A stretch of 64,000 nucleotides of DNA from Cristatella mucedo (GCA_009760855.2 WPIO01000002.1:6893001-6957000), one strand, 5' to 3'; positions 47,130 to 58,957 are shown, counted from the first letter of the stretch. Numbers and translations are program-made. Notes: generated by a model from the sequence alone, not told the origin.

Positions 47130-50100
47130 TTTACAGCCAGCTCGGTAGCACGGCAATTAGTCACAACTAACGAATTATAATCACAGCAAGCCACCCAACG
47201 GCGGATTCGACGAATTACCGAAATCCAACCGCAATCTACTCTAATTAGGCTAACATCAACCAGACGGTAGCGTTGCCAAGCTCACAGTTTGCGCTGATAT
47301 TGTAGTACACGTTTGATTTTATCTGTACACAAAATTGCATGTCGCTGCACGCACTCGCACTTACGCAAATGAGCTTCGACGCCGGACGCCTGTAACGCAA
47401 TCCGCCGCAATCCATTCTAGTTTCCGCCAAATCCACCACAAATCAATTACGCACAGCTCCAAAAAATTTTGAATATCAAACTGTGATACGCGTACAATGT
47501 ACCCAGAAGTTTTCGCACGATTCCGCTCGCTCACGTGTTCTCACGAAGACCACTAAAATAACATTTCAGTGGCCCATGTCAATACCGAAGTCCACTGTAT
47601 TCCACCGTACAACGAAAGAAATCCTCTTCGAAACGCTTCGTTTTTTGATTGCGTATGACAGCGCACTCTACGAAAATTGCACTTAAAAAATTTCACGAGA
47701 GTTAGCATGGCCTTTCTCGTGCAATGTGCAGCAATCGACTGCAGTAGCCCGGGCCAATACCGCAATCCACTTCAATAAACCGCATCCACCACATATAAAA
47801 TCGAAATACATTGCGCCAAGCTCCAGTTTTTATTGCAAATTAAATTTCAGCTTGCTGTATGCACAATCAAGTAAAATAAAAATAAAAATGGTTCATCCTC
47901 GCACTGTGGCAATGGGCGGCAATCGCCAGACAAGACCTGGGAAACTACTGCAATCCACTATATTCCACTGCAAATCATCCTCAAATCGCCATCGCGAACA
48001 TATAGGACTAGACTCAGTTAAAATTGCACCCAAAAATTGGGCTCCACTGTGCACACGTGTTCTCATGCAATGGATTGCAATCGACTGCATCGGCCTGGTC
48101 CCATACAGCAATCCATTTTAATCTGCCGAATCCAATGCAATCCGCCACACAGCGACCAGAACGCGTACACAATAAGCTCTAATTATGATTTTCAAAACGA
48201 CCAGAATACGTACACTTTAAGCTCTAATAGTGATTGCATGTTGCTCTAATTTTTGGTTATTGGGTAATTGCACAATTACATTACAATAGCCTCGACCATT
48301 CGGCAACGATGCACTGCCATTGACTGCAACGGCACGGGCCAATACCGCAGTCTACAGCAATCTGATGCAAAATGCCCTGAAATCGGTTTCGCAATGCTCC
48401 AATTTTGAATGCATGATGGAAAGCACACTTGTTAAAGTCAACCACATCGTTTTAAGCAATTGCGCTCGTGCAATCTCGGGCAATGCATGGCAATTTACGG
48501 CAACTGCTCGGCTCGAAGCAGCAATCCACTACAATCCGTGGAAGTTGATGACAAATTGACAACACGAAGTGCTAATTGTCGTCGCATTTCCCATTTCTTT
48601 ATGCTAAAAGTGAAATCATAAGACTTTCAAGCTATTTTGCACGTTAATTGTCAGCAATGCACGGCAATCGACAGCAATGGCAGGGGACAATACCGAATTA
48701 TGTCGCAAATCAACGAGAAATTGTCTGCACCAAGCTCCATTCTCATACCACGTAGCATCTCACCGGCGAGCACATCCTTCAACCCTTTCAACCAGCTCTG
48801 ACCGTTCAATCTTAGGAAACGCAGGGCAATCGACGGCAATATTCCGGGAAAATACGACAATCCATTATGGTCCATCGCAAATCACTGGAAATTGACTGGG
48901 CCAAGATCAAATATATATCTTAGCTATCGCAGCAAACTGTGTTTAAAGTGCGAACACATCCTTTCAAACAATTTCGAGCAATGAATGGCAATGACATCAA
49001 TGTCCGGGGCCAATACCCCAATTCGAGGCAAATAGGTGAGAAATTGGCAGCGCGAAGCCCCAATCGTCATTACATATAACATTTCGCTGCGTCCAAAGTA
49101 AAACTGTGGCATTTTCAAGATGCTTTGCTCGTTAGCTGTTAGCAATGCACGGTAATGCACAGCAATCGTAAAGACGGATAGGGTAATCCATGGAAAATTG
49201 ACAGGATTGGCTGCAATAAACTGCAACTCTCATTCAAGGTAACATTTGCCTGTTTGCGCGTATTATTTTCGCCAATTGTGTGCGTTCAATCGACGGCAAC
49301 CCACGGCAATCGACGGCAATGGCCCGGGGAAATACGCCAATCCATAACAGACAGTTACAAATGGACCGACGGTTGCTGAGAGAAGCTCCAACTTTTCTTG
49401 CGTATTGCACTACCCTGCATTAGAAGTGCAGCCACATCCTTTTAAACAATCAACAAAGGCACAATCGAGGGCAATGCATGGCAATCGACGGGAATGGCCC
49501 GGCCTCTACTACAAGCTGCTTCTAATTTGCTTGAAATTGGCTGTTCGAATTTTTAATATCCTACCACATAAAGCTCACTGTAGGCGCACATACTGTCATA
49601 TTGCACGTTCAATCTTGGGCAATCCGTGGCAATCGACTGCAATTGCCCGAGCCAATACAGCAATCTATGATTGTCTGTTACAATTAAAAACTAAGCTAGT
49701 GGGAGAAGATCCAATTCTTCTTGTGTATTACACTGCACTGTATTAAAAGTGTAACCGCATCCTTTCAACTAATCTCGAACGTACGGTACATTTGAGGGTG
49801 TCACACGGCAATCGACGGCAACGGCTTGAGAAAATACGAAAATCTAGAACGGTCCATTAAAAATAGACTGATCACTGCTGGGTGACGCTCCCATTTAGAT
49901 TTCTAGTTCGCTAATACTCTATTTTTGGTGCACCCAGGAAATGCCATCGGTAACGCTAGCTCTCGGTCACTGCAATCCAATCTGAACTTAGCGTCAATTT
50001 TCCAATTTAAGACACTCATCGCCCGTTGATCGTGACATGCAATATTTATTTTACTAATTACTGTGAGAGATAAATTGTAATTAATTGCAGTCGCCACTAA

Positions 50101-50130
50101 CATATATCAATCCGCATTTACTGGGACCAT
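47130..50130. repeat. Diverged satellite array, monomer about 165 bp
   Basis: A core similar to GGCAATCGACGGCAATGGCC, CGGGCCAATACGCCAATCCA recurs near 47735, 47925, 48070, 48315, 48488, 48663, 48828, 48972, 49150, 49308, 49478, 49628 and 49807. Most intervals are about 155-178 bases. Between cores other words recur in constant order (CAAATCA-TGGAAATTGAC, AAGCTCCAATT, GTGCAACCACATCCTTTCAA, CAATC). Monomers differ much from each other. All ORFs in the array are incidental. The edges are approximate. Confidence 0.8.
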
Positions 50131-51399
50131 CCCTAAATTGAGGTAAAATGGCTTGTGCACATCGAGTGATGAGTGAGCTCAAGAATGCCACACGTCCTTG
50201 TATGTAGCAATCGCGCTCCTCACCGACTTTGAAAGTTGTTTATAGATTCACTCCATCGGTATAGATTGTATTGATTAAGGTTTCTATGCAAGTTTTCTGA
50301 TAGCGCTCCTGTCTTTCAGAAATAATAGCTTTCCACTCATTTAACCCTAGCACCAGCAAAAATTATTAGGCTGTAGGATGTCGTCCTATCTCTTTAATTT
50401 CTTTAATAATTAAGGGAAAACTTAAGCTAAGAGCGTCGGGATTTTGAAAATCAGACAAAGATGGATTTATTTAGGCGGATAGAAGTTTGACCATGATAGT
50501 CATAAAGTTCTCTGCAAAGAGCATCCATACTTTTATTATTATTCGTTAGCAGATCATACAATCATGTGACGAGCAGCAACAGCTTCGTCAAGGAAGAGCC
50601 AATCAGCGACTCTTTCTGCCTTAGGTTGTGGATAAGACGATGCGGACTGGGAAATCAATCATTTGACGATATATACAGAGTGCGTTAAGCTATTTTATCT
50701 TTGACGTGAATGGGCCACGCAGGGTAAATTTTAGACACTTCTTTCACGTGAAGCTTTCAGCTGGGCTCATTTCTCATTTTTCATTTATCAATTACGATGA
50801 CACAAATTGGATTTTTTGGCTATCCTCGCTCCTGAATTCCCTAGTTAATATCTGCATGGAAAGATAAAATTCTCTTTATAGGTCCTTTACATGCTCTGGA
50901 AAAGATCTATGTCAACCCGTTAGGGATAGCATGCACATTTTATGACAGTAAAATTGTGTATATGCTGCATTATACACTAAGCTCCACAGCTGCTGACTTG
51001 CCATTGCTGGCTGTGGTCAAATACACATTTCAGAAGTCACTATGAGCATTTATTAATAACAATAATTCGTTTATCTGTTACCCCAAGAGAAAACATCTCC
51101 ATCCAGGCTCTTTATAACTCCCTGAAGAAGAAGTAATAACGAGGGGTTAAGGACTTCCAATGTATCGCGCTTAGACAAGTATCCAAAAGCACAATGACCC
51201 TCGGGGTCAGTGGTTAGTCTGGCCTCTTTTTAGTGGCATGCACTAAATCATGCATATCATAATAAGCACAAAAAGCACGCAGGACCAAATAGCCAAGTTA
51301 ACTGGGGCACGGCACCGACCACAATAGATACGTCCTTACAACTGAAACTTACTCGATGCTAAGTAATTCCAGTAGCGGCAGAGGCCAAAAGGTGAGTTC
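50131..51399. other. No recognisable feature
   Basis: AT-rich unique DNA flanking the satellite. Confidence 0.4.
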
Positions 51400-51850
51400 C
51401 AGATTTTCGGTGTATACCAAACTGAATGCGTGATAACCAAAATGTTTTAATTTAACGCGAGGAACGACGGCCAAACTACTATAAGTCAAGGAGCAGGTTG
51501 CGTGTGAGCACATGGGGGAATGATGTCAGATAAGAAGTCTGGTGCAAGCGAGTGAGACGACCCGTAAACGAGAAAGGATCTTGAAACCAATTCAATGCTC
51601 GATATGGAGACAGTGAAGTTCAGACAGAAGTGATGTGAATGTGGGGGCTACATCGTTGACGACACGAACCAGACGGTCTGCTGAGTTTTGCACCAATAGC
51701 AGACAATTAGTCCATAAGGCAGGAGTCCTGAATAAAGTTAATTGAAATAATCCATTTGCTATGTCAAGATCGCGTGGACTTGTTTGGCTGCTGTACATCT
51801 GTCTATGCAAGTTCTGATATTGGCGACGTTTCTCTGCTAAACGTTGGCCG
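51400..51850 (-). mobile_element. L2/CR1-like LINE fragment (diverged; LINE-A/B relative)
   Basis: Minus-strand frames give LLLVQNSADRLVRVVNDVAP followed by LLSELHCLHIE. This is the usual 'LQxVQNxAARLV ... LxxLHWLPI' region after the RT core. Beyond a frameshift comes a weak RIEFK-like continuation. Its 3' terminus was not identified, so it may be a third LINE family. Confidence 0.7.
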
Positions 51851-52061
51851 GCTTAATTGTGGAGGCAGTGTGCTCAGCCAGTGATAAGTCGTTTTGGAAT
51901 ACTGTTGCTCAGATTACAGACGGACGTTACTGGGGTGATGCTAGGCTAGCTGCACCAATCAGGAAGGTGAGGTCTTCCAACTTGAGAGTTACACTAGACT
52001 TTCCAATAGCTATAAAGCCACTCTTATCGTTGTCACGTTATGCCAACACGTACGATTGCAT

Positions 52062-52232
52062 AACACATGACTAGGTAAGGCGGGACTAGGTAAGGCGTTT
52101 GCTTTCACGACCTCGGTCCCGAGGTCGTGGGCTCGATACCTTTGGTGGGCGATCCTTTATCGCCACTGAAAGCGGCGGTGATAGCCGTAAAGGCTCTTCT
52201 GTCGCTATAAAAAAGAGGCTGTTTAATCAGCT
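52062..52232 (+). mobile_element. SINE-A with duplicated A-box segment
   Basis: The head contains GACTAGGTAAGGC twice in a row (CTAGGTAAGGCGG, CTAGGTAAGGCG). It is followed by a B box GTGGGCTCGATACC, the body and TTAATCAGCTAGGAT. The small internal duplication is specific to this copy. Confidence 0.8.
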
Positions 52233-52244
52233 AGGATGAGTGTA

Positions 52245-52423
52245 CATAGGACCATATAGTGTATATAGGTAAGTATATAAATAATTTGTATAGCCTCCTA
52301 AGAGAACTTGATCTCTATTCAGGCGCTTCACATATGCCACGGTTCTCGAGCCCAAAACCTCGGCACAGACCTTGATCAGGGCGAGCACCTTAACCACTGG
52401 GCCAAACCAGAGCGGCGGCCTAC
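52245..52423 (-). mobile_element. SINE-B with flanking 10-bp direct repeats
   Basis: The minus strand has GTTTGGCCCAGTGGTTAAGG, GGGCTCGAGAACCGTGGC, CATATGTGAAGCGCCTGAAT, AGAGATCAAGTTCTCTTAGG. GATGAGTGTA at 52235-52244 and 52424-52433 flanks the element as a probable target-site duplication. Confidence 0.8.
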
Positions 52424-52433
52424 GATGAGTGTA

Positions 52434-53099
52434 TAAAGTACGATTCGCATGGCCCATGGAACTTTTTAATTGGCCCAAAAGGATTTGTCGAGTCTCAAAT
52501 ACAAGGTTCAAATTTTTTAAACAGAAATAATAATCTACCTATGAAACTAAAAAAACTACCAATTACCAATCAGATTAGGCTAATGATATCTGGGTGGGAA
52601 TTCAGATCGCCCTCAAAATTAAAAATTGCATCTGCCATACTTTTTCTACTACAAATTAGCGACGTCTTTACCGTCGGTAATAAAGCCTTGGTTTTTTTTA
52701 AAAGAGTCAATCATCCTTAGCCAATCATAAGAACCGATCATAACACTATCTAAAACCATAGTTATTTTTTGCTAGTAGGTGTTATTTCCTATATTTGTGT
52801 GCCTCGGAAGTATATAAGATAGCTAGTACTCCTTTATTATTTGCTTCTTGGACCATGACTGCGATACCTACACAGTGAAAGTGTACCCAACCCTATGAGA
52901 TATGAATAATTCGTGTCTTTTTTGGTCATTTGTATCTAGTATAAATAAAAATGTATAAATATCTATATGTGTTTGTAATATGCATTTGTATAAATATATG
53001 TTAATTCTGATTCATTTTTTATTTTTATTTTTTCTGAATAAATTTGAATTTAAAGATTAAGAAGTCGAGATTTTTAATTATACGGTGCATAAATTTCAC
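52434..53099. other. AT-rich unique DNA
   Basis: No exon or repeat recognised. Confidence 0.4.
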
Positions 53100-54260
53100 G
53101 AATCAGCCTCTTACAGTGTTTTTCACCCTGTTCTCGTTTTACTATCCTTGGTTGTCACGGTCAAGATCGCATAAGTCATAGTAGATGGACTTGACTTGCA
53201 AGGAACCTCCGTTTTCTCCTTGAATGGAATGCGATGAGTATACGAACTGTATAGTCTACACGAGTGCTGTAATATTTTTTCAAACACTTGATTGGCCAGG
53301 AATATCGTTACACTTCTGCGAAGCTGCTCCAAAATGCTTTCTTCTAGGCACTGCATTTACCGGGGAATTCATTGCACTCAAGGAATTCATTGCACTCAAT
53401 GATCACGTTCCCCTGCGTGCTCACACAGAGACACCGGCCGCCTTCGAGTACCTTTAAAACTTTGTCTCAAAGGTGTCTGAAGTAGAGGTCAAAGCATCTA
53501 AGGTGCTCGAAGATTTCCGACTCCTTATCTAGGGTGGTGACAAATTGTTTCATGAGGCTCAATTTGATATGCTATGGTAGCATTAGCCCTTCCGGCTGTC
53601 GATCCGTGCTCTCGCTTGATATTTTTTCTGCTCCTTACAAAGAACTTGGTCTGCTGTAGTCAGTCCGACCTGCGGTATCGCGAATTGCAGTCCCGGCTGC
53701 CCCAGAGGCAAAGGCAGCTGGCTGGAAGCTTGGCAAAGCCGCCATGGAGATCTACCTGGAATCTTACAATAACGATAATACCTGAGCTAGAAGCCGAGAC
53801 CGATACATGTATACACTGATGGAGCAGCACGGTTTTACAGGTTCCTCGATGATCTGTCGATAAAGGTGTGAAAGCGTTCAATGAAGACGTGTCACTCATT
53901 CTGGTTACAGGCGATTTGTATTGCCTCGAGCAGACTGGTCACATCGAGGCAGAAGCCGATCCAATCCTGATGGACGAAGTATATGCTAGCCAACGCATGG
54001 GGGCGTCTTCTCTGACATGCGCCTTTCACACTTTCAAGTTCCACTGCTTCAGCCTAGACGGCAAAAACTCTCTATTGGACTTGATGAGACCGAGATCTCA
54101 GATTAGGTCATTGGGGTATTTTTGGTTGGAGTAGAACTGGTTTCTCTTCTCAGCTCCACCTTAGAAATTGTAATCTAGATCTGCAACGTTATCCTCGCCT
54201 TCTCGCTTGCTGCTCTCTACAGCAGATGACCATTTTCTCATTTCTGAGACGTTTGTACCG
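53100..54260 (-). pseudogene. Second relic of the multicopy arthropod family
   Basis: Minus-strand blocks in the same order as the 39440 copy: NDLI-S-LG-like and acidic N-terminal residues near 54230-54080, a CKTVLLHQ block near 53820, GGFAKLPASCLCLWGSRD near 53690, ML-HIKLSLMKQFVTTLDK near 53540, and a KKAFWSSFAEV block near 53320. Frameshifts are frequent. The family's ...KFPCFLCLWDSR... motif is better preserved here than in the first copy. The two copies complement each other in confirming the family. Confidence 0.7.
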
Positions 54261-54499
54261 TAAGCTCGATGCTGGGTAATACCGGATGAATTCGTTGGCA
54301 TTGCACCGCTTGGATGATCCACCATGCAGAAATATCACTGTACTCTACGTTCCATGAAATTCTTTGGGTGGCAAACCCGTGATTGTTTGCACTTTACAAA
54401 ATAGACGTAAACGATAAGGTAACAAGGAATAGTCAAAATTACTTTACCCATGATGAGTGTATTTCATTAATAAATAAAATGTTGCATAATTTTGGAGCT

Positions 54500-55800
54500 T
54501 TCATGTGAGTTCTCGAGGGTAAAATAATATTCCCGTCGTTTGACCTGATCAGGGATAGATTTGCTGAAATAACCCAAGTCATGTGGTGTCATGACGTCAT
54601 TCGGAAGTTAGTTCCAGAGTTTGAGAGCATACGAATAAAAGGTAGGGTCTCCAAGCGACTAGAGATTTATTAAAGACACAACTAGGTGACTTTGGTCAGA
54701 ACAGCGGCTTGTACTTGCCTGACTTTCGAAGAAGTTCGGATAGGCAGGTCAGTGCGGGAGAATAGAGGGACCTAAAGTCGAGTTAAAAAACTTTGAAATC
54801 AGCACGCTTCTCAATGAGGAGCCAGTGTGTCAGTGAGAAGTGAAGTGTGACACTTGAGAAGTTCACGACAGAGGCTATCACATCTATGCTTAAAACGCCC
54901 AACAGTGCATGTCTTTACAGCCATCGGAATCAGCTACAGTGACCTATAAATGAATGCCTTCCTCGAAAGAATTAGATCCTGGATGTCTGTCAATTTTTTT
55001 TAGATAAACTATGATAAAAACCGAGCTCTTCCTTAAAGTATACCGTAAGCGACCGACTGATCTGGGATACTATGCTCTTCTAATTAATGATGCTGTAAAG
55101 CGACCATCATCATGTCCTTTGAATTTTGGCCTCTTCTTTGATTACTGCTTTGATTGACATTTAAAAGCTTCATAAATATGACCAGTTCCACATCTAGCCA
55201 TTGCGTATCCTACCTTTTCCAAGATTAAGAGTTAAAACTTTTCGGGTAACACCAAATTAGTTTAAATTGCTCTGTTGCGCTATAGACAGAAATAAATACT
55301 TTATGTTACAAGCTTAGCTGCAGTGTTTCGCACCAACTGTTAGCGCCTTATTGCATTGCGGGAAAACCTGCAAGTACAGAATTGCACAACAACTCGAGAC
55401 GGGATATCTCAAAGGTATGGACCAAATGGAATGTGATATACCTGTCCAAGCAGGCCTAATTTTTTGCAACGTTCCGTAGCTGAAAGTAGGCCTACTTTAA
55501 TAGAGAGACAATGTGGTGGTCAAGTGAAAGGTCACTGTGGAACAGGACGCTCAGATTTCGTTCAGATGCTATTAGAGATATGCTTGCCGACTCCACTTTA
55601 AGGGTTAGGTTTACAAAGTTCTGAGAAGCGCTGAGATTGCCCACAACTATTAAGTTGGTTTTACCGTCATTTAATTTGAGAATGTTTGCTTCCATCCAAG
55701 TGCGAATGTCAGCAAAACATGTAGCAAAGGATTTTTGACGGGTTGGAACACAGAGGGATCAAGCATAGGTACGGCCGTGTGTCGTCGGCTTACAAATGAA
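54500..55800 (-). mobile_element. LINE-A, long but old copy
   Basis: The minus strand gives MEANILKLNDGKTNLIVVGN, LTLKVESASISLIASERNLS and VLFHSDLSLDHHI (55695-55495). After frameshifts come THWLLIEKRADFKVF and FRSLYSPALTCLSELL, which match the LINE-A consensus (LHWLPVKQRIDFKV, FRSLNSLAPAYLSDLL). No open frame spans it. The 3' TTA terminus is not visible near 54500. Confidence 0.75.
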
Positions 55801-55827
55801 TCTCCAGATTTCTACCCAGTATTTGCT

Positions 55828-55990
55828 GCCCTGGTTTGGCTCAGGGGTCAAGGTGCTCGCCTTCTAATAACTTAGTCACGATACTCGCCTTTACGGCAGA
55901 TGTCGTGAGCTCGAACCCTGCGGCTTGTGTGAAGGGCCTGAATAGAGATTTAGTTCTTCTAGGGTGGTATTCAAATGAATTTTATTTATT
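55828..55990 (+). mobile_element. SINE-B, full length, diverged
   Basis: GGTTTGGCTCAGGGGTCAAG, GTGCTCGCC, GTCGTGAGCTCGAACCCTGC, TGTGTGAAGGGCCTGAATAG, AGATTTAGTTCTTCTAGGGT, and the tail AAATGAATTTTATTTATTC. Confidence 0.8.
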
Positions 55991-56157
55991 CATATTTATT
56001 CGACTTATCTGCAGTAATAGATAAGTATCATTTTAATGTCTAAATGAAGTAAATGAACCAATCTAGTTAGCTTGAAATGTCCTATTATTAAATGTATCCG
56101 TACTGCGGCTTACTAAAATTTTTCTTGACATGTAATTTGCTGCTGACATTGACGCAG

Positions 56158-56297
56158 AACCGCATTTGGCCCAGTAGATAAAGCGGTTGCTTTTTCAAGA
56201 CCTCTATCCTTTATTGCTGCTGCAAGCGGTGGTGATAGCCTTAAGGAGTCTTCTGCCGCTATAAAAAGGAGGCTGTTAAATCAGCTGTTGTTTTTTA
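56158..56297 (+). mobile_element. SINE-A with deletion over the B box
   Basis: The head TTTGGCCCAGTAGATAAAGC resembles the SINE-B A-box region, whereas GGTTGCTTTTTCAAGACCTC and the body GCTGCAAGCGGTGGTGATAG, tail GGCTGTTAAATCAGCTG are SINE-A. The B-box segment is missing. It may be a chimera or a degraded SINE-A. Confidence 0.7.
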
Positions 56298-56728
56298 TGA
56301 CCATTTCATTAGTTTACTCATACATTTTTGGAGTCCGTGTGAGTTTTGGCAGAGCGCATCCTTTAATGTCAGTAAAACGCAAATTTAAAAGCACCTAATA
56401 CAGCCGAAAACTCGCTCACCATCCAACTAAGCCAGATTCTTAAGAATATAAGCTACGTAAAAATGTCAGCATTTCGATATAAACCTTGTTCAGGCTTTTC
56501 CTAAGCTCACAGTACTCTGAAAAATTCTTAAAAGCAGTGCAAAGTCTATAGCTGGTTTTGAACACGCACTCGCTCCTCGGCGGGGAACTTTCGCGGCGAT
56601 ATAGGGCGTACACCGGCCTGATGGGCGTCTAAACGTTGCCATGAGCAACCACATAGCCGGAGACTGTCGCGAACAGTCTCGCAGGCTTGTAATCGCGGTG
56701 TTTATGCAGTGGAAAAGATGCAATCTAT

Positions 56729-56926
56729 CTAGAATCGTAATTTCTCTATTAGAAATTCAACTTTTTCATATGCTAACTTCCCATCCTTCTCTACTAGCTT
56801 AACTGCACTCACGTATCCAACTGGTAGCGATATCGATCGATCGCGCTCTGTCGCGACGGCAGTGATTGCTTCTATAGCAATGCAGCCGATGCATTTCCTA
56901 TCTTGCCTGAGCTCTGTGGCGACCAC
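56729..56926 (-). CDS. Weak minus-strand exon candidate near the TSC22 promoter
   Basis: The frame encodes VATELRQDRKCIGCIAIEAI then TERDRSISLPVGY and meets a consensus donor GTGAGT after GGATAC. Reading on past it gives VSAVKLVEKDGKLAYEKVEF and a stop. No ATG starts the frame and no good acceptor precedes it. It sits in the CpG-rich region upstream of TSC22 and could belong to a divergent transcript. No family recognised. Confidence 0.2.
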   Translation of the reverse strand: MVATELRQDRKCIGCIAIEAITAVATERDRSISLPVGYVSAVKLVEKDGKLAYEKVEFLIEKLRF

Positions 56927-57285
56927 TGCGTCACGCTCTCCGGTAGACGCGCCACGGCCTTATTCGCTCTCAAGGAGCATCCCGGAGGCCAAGCTGGGCC
57001 CGCCGTCGGAGGTTAGAGAGTCCCCATTTGCATACAGCAAGCGTAAGACACTGTTACGTGCAAAATTGCTTTAAAACCTCTCTTTGAAACCCATAAATAT
57101 TTTCTGCACGACACTGCGTCGGGAAGCTCCACGGCGAAAGCGAGCCAGCCCATCGTGCGCATCCTTATCTCGTCTGGAGTTCGCCGGGGTGAGGGTCCGA
57201 CGCCCCCTAGTCGGAAGTCGTTCAGCAGTTGTTGGCGCCCTGGTGCAGATCTGTGCACAAACGTGCTACAGCGTGCACGCGACCT

Positions 57286-57318
57286 TATTATTTATATGAA
57301 TATCCGGTAGTCAGTATA
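57286..57318 (+). promoter_or_regulatory. Possible TATA-like and Initiator sites for TSC22
   Basis: TATTATTTATATGAA (57286-57300) lies about 20-25 bases before TCAGTAT (57311-57317), which fits the arthropod Initiator TCAGT. They precede the start codon by about 400 bases of CpG-rich presumptive 5' UTR. Unverified. Confidence 0.25.
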
Positions 57319-57718
57319 CGGGTTCTGACAGTGCAAAAGGCTGCGACGGCGACCTACTTCGAAACGCCGAGGTCGGGGTCGACCCCCAGTCGCCATCTTT
57401 AGTATCGGGCCGCCGTGGTATGTTGGGAATGCTGAACTTGAGGCCGTGACTAGCTGGTCGCTTCTCCGGTGACTGCCAGCTCTGACTGCTCCAAGCTTGC
57501 TAGTAGAAATGCTTAAGAATGAAGCCGCTCACTTGTTAAAGGCCTTTCAGACAAGCCCGCCGTCGGAGTGCTGAAGGTTCGTCCGAGCTCGTAGCACCTG
57601 AACGCAGCCGACTGCAGCTGTCGCTGACTCAACCCCTGCCCGTGTCCTGTCGCCACCCCTGCGTCGCACACCCGTCGACGCCGACAGCGCTGGACGACAG
57701 CCGCGCCGACGACCGCCA

Positions 57719-58957
57719 ATGGCCGCGAGCGGAACGGCAGACACGGTCGCGTCGCCGAGGCACGCAGCCGCCGTCGACTCGGCCGAGAACGAAGCCGACG
57801 GCCACGACAGTCAGAAGAAGAAGAGCGCCTTTCAGATAACCAGCGTCATCGTGAAGAAGTACTCCGAGGAGGACAATCAGCGCCATCCGAGGAGCATGGA
57901 CGACCTGGATATGGACGGGGACCGCAACGACCACAGCGTGTACTCGACCGAGCCGGGCTACGAATCGTTTGACAACGGCCTACCGCAGCAGCTGCCGCCG
58001 CCGCCGCACGATCAGTCCTCCGCCGGCGGCACCACGCCGTTTCACCACGCCGCCGCGCTATCGTCGACGGCCGTCATCAGAAGCTTCAGCCACGCACTCG
58101 ATCCTAAGGGCTCGCGCTTCGTCGTCGTCAAAGTGGAGAGCAAGGACCCGTACGCACGCGGCCGCTGGAAGTGCATGGACTACCAGGACGAGTCGGACAG
58201 GGGGGACATGAGCATAGTCGTCAGGAGCGCCGACTCGTCGGGATCGAGCCGCGCGAGCTCGGTCAACTACCAGCACGGCGTCGACGATGCGGTGAGGAAC
58301 CCGCTGCTGCACAACATACCCGAGGGCAGCGCGACGCCGCCGGCTGCACCTGCTGCAGCAGGGAAGCTGCCGCCTGTCGCCGAGCAGCATCAGGCACCGC
58401 AAGCCGGCGCGACCGCTGTGCCCAGTGGCGACGGTGGCGCTGGCACTGGTGGCGGTGCGGCGCACCAACACCACCACGGCCACGCCGGTGGCAGCGTCAA
58501 TCCCGACCTAATGCTCAAGACGGCTTTCACCGGCTACCCGCCGGGTACCGCGATGCTGCCATCAGCAGCTTTGCTGCTAGCCCCAGCTGCAACTGCCGCA
58601 ATGCAACCTCACACAGTGGCCGAGCGAAACCATGGCAACCTGCCCAGTGGTCAGCCGAAGCCGGCACCACCAGGTGCTGCCACAGCTGCTGCTGGCCCTT
58701 CACTATTCTCGAGTGCTGTGGCGAATGCGAGGACACCCACCGAAGGCCTGGTCAGTCTAGCTGCGGGAGCGGGCGCGCAGCCACTGCACGAGGTGTATCC
58801 CATCACTGCAGCAGCAATTGCAGCTGCGGTGGCAGGGTCGGTGCCTGCGATGGACGCAGAATTAGTCGTGCCCGACGGAAGGCCTTCGCCGAGCCTTCCG
58901 ACGGGAGTATCGCTTCCAGCGCTGCTGCTGCAGCAACAGCAGCAGCAGATCGTACAG
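57719..58957 (+). CDS. bun: TSC22 domain family protein (bunched-like), long isoform, first coding exon
   Basis: TSC22 family long isoforms are leucine-zipper proteins that act in growth control. In Drosophila, bunched long isoforms promote growth with Madm (established knowledge). This exon encodes 413 residues. Conserved box 1, KKKSAFQITSVIV, is at residues 33-45, followed by an acidic MDDLDMDGDR segment. Box 2, SRFVVVKVES...RGRWKCMDY, is at 132-155. Between and after the boxes the chain is disordered, with Pro, Ala, Gly, His and a final Gln run (QQQQQQ near 405-410). The ATG at 57719 has a good context (GCCAATGG), and no in-frame ATG upstream is better. The exon ends in phase 0 at CAG before GTAGGA (58958). 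The C-terminal TSC box and zipper are absent, so they must be encoded beyond the window. Read-through gives 18 more residues and a stop at about 59012-59014, which I take as intronic. Confidence 0.9.

Noticed and set aside
47483-49746. Several ORFs of 67-131 codons on both strands
   Set aside because: They lie inside the diverged satellite and repeat similar residues because the monomers repeat.
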